A stretch of 23,559 nt of DNA from Schlegelella_A sp038225015 (GTDB taxonomy: Bacteria > Pseudomonadota > Gammaproteobacteria > Burkholderiales > Burkholderiaceae_C), in contig JBBRFB010000035.1 of assembly GCA_038225015.1 (NCBI GenBank), positions 1-23,559 of the forward strand, in the 5' to 3' direction. The notes under the pieces are model-generated. The model ran no database searches and was not told where the DNA came from. It saw only the letters and a program-made list of their open reading frames with translations. Each line of letters starts with the position of its first letter. Position 1 is the first letter of the stretch. This document shows positions 19,242-23,559 of the stretch, piece after piece. A program made the translations under genes and the position numbers.

Positions 19242-21028
19242 GCGGCGAGCTTGCCCTTCATGAAGGCCAGCACCTCGGCTGCCGGAAGCACCGTCGCCGC
19301 GGCATCGCGCCGACCCTGGACCTCGACCTCGCCGCTCTTCAGGCCGCGCTCGGAGATGACGATGCGCTGTGGCACCCCGATCAGTTCCCAGTCGGCGAAC
19401 ATCGCGCCCGGCCGCTCGCCCCGATCGTCGAGGATGGCGTCTAGGCCGGCCTGCAGCAGCTCGGCGTGCAGCTCGTCGGCCTTGCCGCGGACGGCAGGCG
19501 AGCGGTCGTAGCCGATCGGACAGACGACGACCTGGAACGGCGCGATGGCCGCCGGGAAGATCATCCCGCGCTCGTCGTGGTTCTGCTCGACGGCAGCGCC
19601 GACGATCCGGGTGACGCCGATGCCGTAGCAGCCCATCTCGAGCAGCTGCGGTTTGCCGTTTTCGTCGAGGAAGGTCGCGTTCATCGGTCGGCTGTACTTG
19701 GTGCCGAGAAAGAAGACGTGGCCGACCTCAATCCCGCGCTGGATCGCCAGGACACCGTGTCCATCGGGCGACGGGTCGCCGGCGACGACGTTGCGGATAT
19801 CGGCGACGACGTCGGGCTCGGGCAAGTCGCGGCCCCAGTTGACACCGGTGAAGTGGTACCCCGCCTCGTTGGCACCACAGACGAAGTCGTTCATGGCCGC
19901 GACCGTGCGGTCGGCGACAACACGCACGGCAGGCCGCCCGTCGCCAGGTGTTGCCGCCCGGTCCAGCCCCACCGGCCCGAGATAGCCCGGGTCGCTGCCG
20001 AAAGCCGTGCGGATCTCCGCCGCCGTGGCAAAGCGCCAGCCGTCGCCGAGCCCGTCGATCTTGCCGGCCTTGACCTCGTTCAGCGAGTGATCGCCACGCA
20101 CGAGCAGGAGCCAGATGCGAGCCGAGGTTGTCGCCCCGGCCGGCGGCGCCGGCGGAACGGAAGGCGCAGGCTCGACGGCGAGGACGAGCGCCTTCACGGT
20201 CTGCGTGAGCGGCAGGCCCAGGCCCGCGGCCACCTGCTCGCATGTGCTCTGGCCGGGGGTCGGCGTCTTCGCCATCGCCTGGCGCGGGGCAGCGCGGCTG
20301 GCGAGGAGCGGCAACGCCTCGGCCAGCTCGACGTTGGCGGCGTACGACGAGTCGGCGGAATAGGCGATGGCATCTTCGCCGGTGGCGGCGATCACCTGGA
20401 ACTCGTGCGACCGATCGCCGCCGATCGCGCCGGTGTCGGCCGCGACGGCGCGAAAGACCAGCCCCATGCGCTCGAAGATGCGTACGTAGGCGTCGTACAT
20501 CCGGCGGTAGCTGCCCTCGGCCGCGGCGACGTCGCGGTCGAAGGAGTAGGCGTCCTTCATCGTGAACTCGCGGCCGCGCATCACGCCGAAGCGCGGCCGC
20601 CGCTCGTCACGGAACTTGGTCTGGATGTGATAGAAATTCTTGGGTAGCGCACGGTAGCTGCGCAGCTCCTGGCGGGCGATGTCCGTGATGACTTCCTCGC
20701 TCGTCGGCTGGACGACGAAGTCGCGGCCGTGCCTGTCCTTGACGCGCAAGAGCTCCGGCCCGTACTTCTCGAAGCGACCGCTTTCCTGCCAGAGCTCCGC
20801 CGGCTGGACGACCGGCATCAGCAACTCGATGGCACCGGCGCGGTTCATCTCCTCGCGGATGATGGCTTCGATCTTGCGAATCACGCGCAGGCCCATCGGC
20901 ATGTAGCTGTAGATGCCGGCGGAGAGGCGCTTGATGAAGCCGGCGCGCAGCATGAGCCGGTGGCTGGCCACCTCGGCGTCGGCCGGCGCTTCCTTGAGGG
21001 TGGAGATGAAGAACTGGCTGGCTTTCAT
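19238..21028 (-). CDS. proS: Prolyl-tRNA synthetase (bacterial type, with editing domain)
   Basis: Class II aminoacyl-tRNA synthetase that charges tRNA-Pro. It has 596 residues. The catalytic core is split by an INS/YbaK-type editing domain (about 230-400) that hydrolyses Ala-tRNA-Pro. Class II motif 1 is near MPMGLRVIRKIE. Motif 2 is TKFRDERRPRFGVMRGREF. Motif 3 is GCYGIGVTRIVGAAVEQ. A C-terminal anticodon-binding domain follows (about 490-596). It is somewhat longer than E. coli ProS (572), mainly from a Pro/Ala-rich stretch in the editing domain. The ATG at 21028 begins the conserved MKASQFFISTLKEAP; no Shine-Dalgarno is evident. It diverges from rppH and overlaps the transglycosylase gene at its end. 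Secure. Confidence 0.97.
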   Translation of the reverse strand: MKASQFFISTLKEAPADAEVASHRLMLRAGFIKRLSAGIYSYMPMGLRVIRKIEAIIREEMNRAGAIELLMPVVQPAELWQESGRFEKYGPELLRVKDRHGRDFVVQPTSEEVITDIARQELRSYRALPKNFYHIQTKFRDERRPRFGVMRGREFTMKDAYSFDRDVAAAEGSYRRMYDAYVRIFERMGLVFRAVAADTGAIGGDRSHEFQVIAATGEDAIAYSADSSYAANVELAEALPLLASRAAPRQAMAKTPTPGQSTCEQVAAGLGLPLTQTVKALVLAVEPAPSVPPAPPAGATTSARIWLLLVRGDHSLNEVKAGKIDGLGDGWRFATAAEIRTAFGSDPGYLGPVGLDRAATPGDGRPAVRVVADRTVAAMNDFVCGANEAGYHFTGVNWGRDLPEPDVVADIRNVVAGDPSPDGHGVLAIQRGIEVGHVFFLGTKYSRPMNATFLDENGKPQLLEMGCYGIGVTRIVGAAVEQNHDERGMIFPAAIAPFQVVVCPIGYDRSPAVRGKADELHAELLQAGLDAILDDRGERPGAMFADWELIGVPQRIVISERGLKSGEVEVQGRRDAAATVLPAAEVLAFMKGKLAA

Positions 21029-21090
21029 CGCAGTCGGATGAGGGAAGCTGCGCTGCGAATGCGCCGGATGCGGCTTCGGGTAACCGTCGT

Positions 21091-21118
21091 TTGACTCTCC
21101 CGACGCCGGTGCAATAAT
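21091..21118 (+). promoter_or_regulatory. Predicted sigma-70 promoter of rppH
   Basis: TTGACT at 21091-21096 and AATAAT at 21113-21118 are separated by 16 bp, each with 5 of 6 consensus bases. The -10 is preceded by TGC, giving an extended -10. The expected start is near 21125, so the leader is about 20 nt. In it ATCAAC (21121-21126) can pair with GTTGAT (21139-21144), next to the GAGG ribosome-binding site. Confidence 0.7.
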
Positions 21119-21145
21119 CGATCAACGCAAAAATCGAGGTTGATT

Positions 21146-21802
21146 ATGCTCGACCGTGATGGGTTCAGACCCAACGTCGGCATCGTCCTGCTCAACGGCA
21201 AGAACCAGGTGTTCTGGGGCAAAAGGATACGCACCCACTCCTGGCAGTTCCCGCAAGGCGGGATCAATTTCGGTGAAACGCCCGAGCAGGCGATGTTCCG
21301 CGAGCTCCAGGAAGAAGTCGGGCTCTTGCCGGATCATGTGCGCATCGTCGCGCGCACGCGCGACTGGCTGCGCTACGAGGTGCCCACCCACTTCATACGG
21401 CGCGACGCGCGCGGCCACTACCGCGGCCAGAAGCAGATCTGGTTCCTGCTCCAGCTCACCGGTCGCGACACCGACATGAACCTGCGCGCCACCGACCACC
21501 CGGAGTTCGACGCCTGGCGCTGGAACGAGTACTGGATTCCGCTCGACGTCGTGATCGAGTTCAAGCGCGACGTCTACCAGATGGCGCTGACCGAGCTCGC
21601 GCGCTTCCTGCCGCGCGGTGCCCAGCACAACCGCTACCTGCGCTCGGGTATGCGCCCGCACTACCGCGACGACGCGACCGACCGCTATCACCGAAACGAG
21701 GAGACGGTTCCGTCGGCGTTCGACGGCAACCCGTCGGAACCGGTCCTTGCGGGGTCCGGCACGCCGGCGACACGGCCGCCCAGCAAAGACCCCATGTCCT
21801 GA
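21146..21802 (+). CDS. rppH: RNA pyrophosphohydrolase RppH
   Basis: Nudix hydrolase that removes pyrophosphate from the 5' end of mRNAs and so starts RNase E-dependent decay. It has 218 residues. The N-terminus RDGFRPNVGIVLLN and the WQFPQGGI motif are typical. The Nudix box runs from G38 to L60 with E44, R52, E53, E56 and E57 in place. The core ends near residue 160. A low-complexity tail of about 55 residues rich in Arg, Pro and Thr follows, longer than E. coli RppH (176). The ATG at 21146 has GAGG 6 bases upstream; a TTG at 21140 is in frame but less likely. It has its own promoter, divergent from proS, and converges with proB 12 bp away. Confidence 0.95.
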   Translation: MLDRDGFRPNVGIVLLNGKNQVFWGKRIRTHSWQFPQGGINFGETPEQAMFRELQEEVGLLPDHVRIVARTRDWLRYEVPTHFIRRDARGHYRGQKQIWFLLQLTGRDTDMNLRATDHPEFDAWRWNEYWIPLDVVIEFKRDVYQMALTELARFLPRGAQHNRYLRSGMRPHYRDDATDRYHRNEETVPSAFDGNPSEPVLAGSGTPATRPPSKDPMS

Positions 21803-21814
21803 GGAGCGGCGCGC

Positions 21815-22933
21815 TCAGGCGCGCACGAAGTTGTCGCGGTGAATCATCTCCGGCTCGCCGACGAAGCCGAGGAGCCGCTCGATCTCGACCGATGGCTTGC
21901 GCGCAATCAGCCGCGCCTCGGCGCTGCTGTAGTTCGCCAGCCCGCGGCCGATCTCCTCGCCGACCGACGTGCGTACGGCGATCACGTCACCGCGATGGAA
22001 GTCGCCGGCGACGCTGACCATGCCGATCGGCAGCAGGCTCTTGCCGCCGTCGCGGACCTTCAGGACTGCGCCGTCGTCGACGGTGACGGAGCCGCGCAGC
22101 TGCAAGTGGTTGCTCATCCACTGCTTGCGCGCGGCAACCTTCGGGGTCGCCGCGATGAGGGCGGTGCCGATCCGCTCTCCCGCGGCGAGCCGCAGCAGCA
22201 CGTCGGGCTCACGGCCCGAGGCGATGATGGTGTTCGCGCCGCTGCGCGCGGCGCGGCGCGCCGCCTGGACCTTGGTCAGCATCCCGCCCCGGCCGAGCGC
22301 CGAGCCGGCGCCTCCGGCCATGCGTTCGAGCTCCGGATCGCCGGCGGTCCCCCGCTCGATCAGGCGGGCCCCGACATCGAGGCGCGGATCGGCTGAGTAG
22401 AGGCCCGTCTGGTCGGTCAGGATCACCAACGCGTCGGCGTCGAGCAGGTTGGTGACCAGCGCACCGAGCGTGTCGTTGTCGCCGACCTTGATCTCGTCGT
22501 TGACGACGGTGTCGTTCTCGTTGACCACTGGGACAACGCCGAGCCTGAGCAGCGTCAGCAGGGTCGAGCGCGCATTGAGATAGCGCTCGCGATCCGCCAG
22601 ATCGGCGTGGGTCAGGAGCACCTGCGCGCTGCCGAGGCCGTGCTCGCGCAGCGCCGATTCGTACATCTGCGCCAGCCCCATCTGGCCGACGGCGGCAGCG
22701 GCCTGGAGCTCGTGCACGCCGTGCGGCCGCACCGTCCAGCCGAGGCGCTTCATGCCCTCGGCGATGGCGCCGCTCGACACCATGACGATCTCCCGGCGCT
22801 GGCCGACGAGGGCGGCCATCTGTCGACACCAGCCGCCGATCGCCACTGCGTCGAGGCCGCGTCCCTCGTCGGTGACGAGGCTGGAGCCGACCTTGACGAC
22901 GATCCGCTTCGCCTGCGCCAGCGGCCCGGTCAT
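21815..22933 (-). CDS. proB: Glutamate 5-kinase
   Basis: First step of proline synthesis: phosphorylates glutamate to gamma-glutamyl phosphate, normally under proline feedback. It has 372 residues. The amino acid kinase domain (about 8-260) begins RIVVKVGSSLVTD. It contains the substrate motif VNENDTVVNDEIKVGDND and the ASGREP motif. A C-terminal PUA domain follows (about 275-365). The ATG at 22933 overlaps the obgE stop by 4 bp; the frame is open upstream, but there it runs antiphase to obgE. The obgE-proB order is common in betaproteobacteria. Catalytic and PUA parts both look complete. Secure. Confidence 0.97.
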   Translation of the reverse strand: MTGPLAQAKRIVVKVGSSLVTDEGRGLDAVAIGGWCRQMAALVGQRREIVMVSSGAIAEGMKRLGWTVRPHGVHELQAAAAVGQMGLAQMYESALREHGLGSAQVLLTHADLADRERYLNARSTLLTLLRLGVVPVVNENDTVVNDEIKVGDNDTLGALVTNLLDADALVILTDQTGLYSADPRLDVGARLIERGTAGDPELERMAGGAGSALGRGGMLTKVQAARRAARSGANTIIASGREPDVLLRLAAGERIGTALIAATPKVAARKQWMSNHLQLRGSVTVDDGAVLKVRDGGKSLLPIGMVSVAGDFHRGDVIAVRTSVGEEIGRGLANYSSAEARLIARKPSVEIERLLGFVGEPEMIHRDNFVRA

Positions 22934-23559
22934 GACCCCTCTCTCTGTTCGACGGCCGCATCGAAACGCGGATCGCGCGCCTCGGGCGGCGCCTGCCTGG
23001 CCGAGGCGACGTGCTCGTACACGGCGCGCACCAGGACGTCGCAGCCCTCGCGCGTCAGTGCCGAGATCGGAAACACCGGGCCCTTCCACTTCAGCCGCTT
23101 GACGAATGCGGCGATTCGCGCAGGGCGCTCCTCGGCCGCGATCATGTCGACCTTGTTCAGCACCAGCCAGCGCGGCTTGGCGGCGAGACTCGCGTCGTAC
23201 TTCTCGAGCTCGCGCACGATCGTGCGCACCTCGGCGACCGGATCGACCGCGTCGTCGAACGGCGCGAAGTCGACCAGGTGCAACAGCAGCCGCGTGCGCT
23301 GCAGGTGGCGAAGGAACTGGTGGCCGAGCCCGGCCCCTTCGGCGGCGCCTTCGATCAGGCCGGGAATGTCGGCGACGACGAAGCTCTGCTCGGCCGCGAC
23401 CCGCACGACGCCCAGGTTCGGGTACAGCGTCGTGAAGGGATAGTCGGCGATCTTCGGCCGCGCATTGGAGATCGCCGCGATCAGGGTCGACTTGCCGGCG
23501 TTGGGCATGCCGAGCAGGCCGACGTCGGCAAGCAGGCGCAGCTCGAGGCGGAGCTTTTT
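22930..23559 (-). CDS. obgE: GTPase ObgE/CgtA (partial, N-terminus outside window)
   Basis: Ribosome-associated GTPase involved in 50S assembly and stress response. The last 209 residues and the stop are present; the glycine-rich Obg domain lies beyond the right edge. The G domain shows G1 GMPNAGKST, a switch region (DYPFTTLYPNLG), G3 DIPGLIEGAAEGAGLG and G4 NKVD, followed by the G5 stretch FPISALT. The C-terminus ends in a short charged tail. The stop overlaps the proB start (ATGA). rplU and rpmA are the usual upstream neighbours and would lie outside the window. Secure despite truncation. Confidence 0.97.
   Translation of the reverse strand, partial: KKLRLELRLLADVGLLGMPNAGKSTLIAAISNARPKIADYPFTTLYPNLGVVRVAAEQSFVVADIPGLIEGAAEGAGLGHQFLRHLQRTRLLLHLVDFAPFDDAVDPVAEVRTIVRELEKYDASLAAKPRWLVLNKVDMIAAEERPARIAAFVKRLKWKGPVFPISALTREGCDVLVRAVYEHVASARQAPPEARDPRFDAAVEQREGS

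Overview
The window is about 23.6 kb of GC-rich DNA from a bacterial chromosome. Almost all of it is core housekeeping genes, packed tightly on both strands. The gene set and order point to a betaproteobacterium, most likely from the Burkholderiales/Rhodocyclales part of the class. The pointers are pilS-pilR with a PP0621-type protein and ampD; hemA-prfA-prmC with grxD nearby; obgE-proB beside rppH and proS; and a class Ia NrdA with an extended N-terminus. This placement is inferred from gene content; the window has no rRNA or other marker that would settle the genus. I see no insertion sequence, prophage, CRISPR array, toxin-antitoxin pair or defence island.

Region 1 (1-7952, minus strand). 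The left edge cuts through nrdA, whose 5' end and promoter are present. Two tandem NrdR-like boxes, exactly 31 bp apart, sit on that promoter. Upstream lies a compact minus-strand cluster in the order ccsA-like, PP0621-like, pilS, pilR, ampD. Its gaps are at most 12 bp and several start/stop codons overlap. The cluster joins a membrane sensor kinase and sigma-54 response regulator for type IV pili to a haem/cytochrome c assembly membrane protein and a peptidoglycan-recycling amidase.

Region 2 (7992-11618). ffh (SRP GTPase) runs rightward, followed by a membrane-anchored DUF2726 protein. ftsY (SRP receptor) converges on them from the right, so both protein halves of the co-translational targeting system lie within 4 kb.

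Region 3 (11721-18592). A CAU-anticodon tRNA (probably elongator Met) is followed by a small lipoprotein gene and miaB (tRNA ms2i6A37 methylthiotransferase). A small three-TM membrane protein gene lies on the minus strand. Next come hemA (glutamyl-tRNA reductase, with a promoter that predicts a leaderless mRNA), prfA (RF1) and prmC (the RF1/RF2 GGQ methyltransferase). A secreted protein that looks like an outer-membrane barrel and grxD (CGFS monothiol glutaredoxin) close the region.

Region 4 (18609-23559). A lytic transglycosylase gene overlaps the end of proS on the minus strand. rppH runs rightward from a good sigma-70 promoter, divergent from proS. proB and the C-terminal part of obgE lie on the minus strand and overlap by 4 bp; obgE is cut by the right edge.

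I did not find a clearly new multi-gene system. The best leads are regulatory: the NrdR box pair, the predicted leaderless hemA start with repeats upstream, the hairpin over the ffh initiation region, and the long palindrome in the nrdA leader. The best gene leads are four proteins of unknown role: PP0621-like, DUF2726, the lipoprotein before miaB, and the barrel-like protein after prmC.
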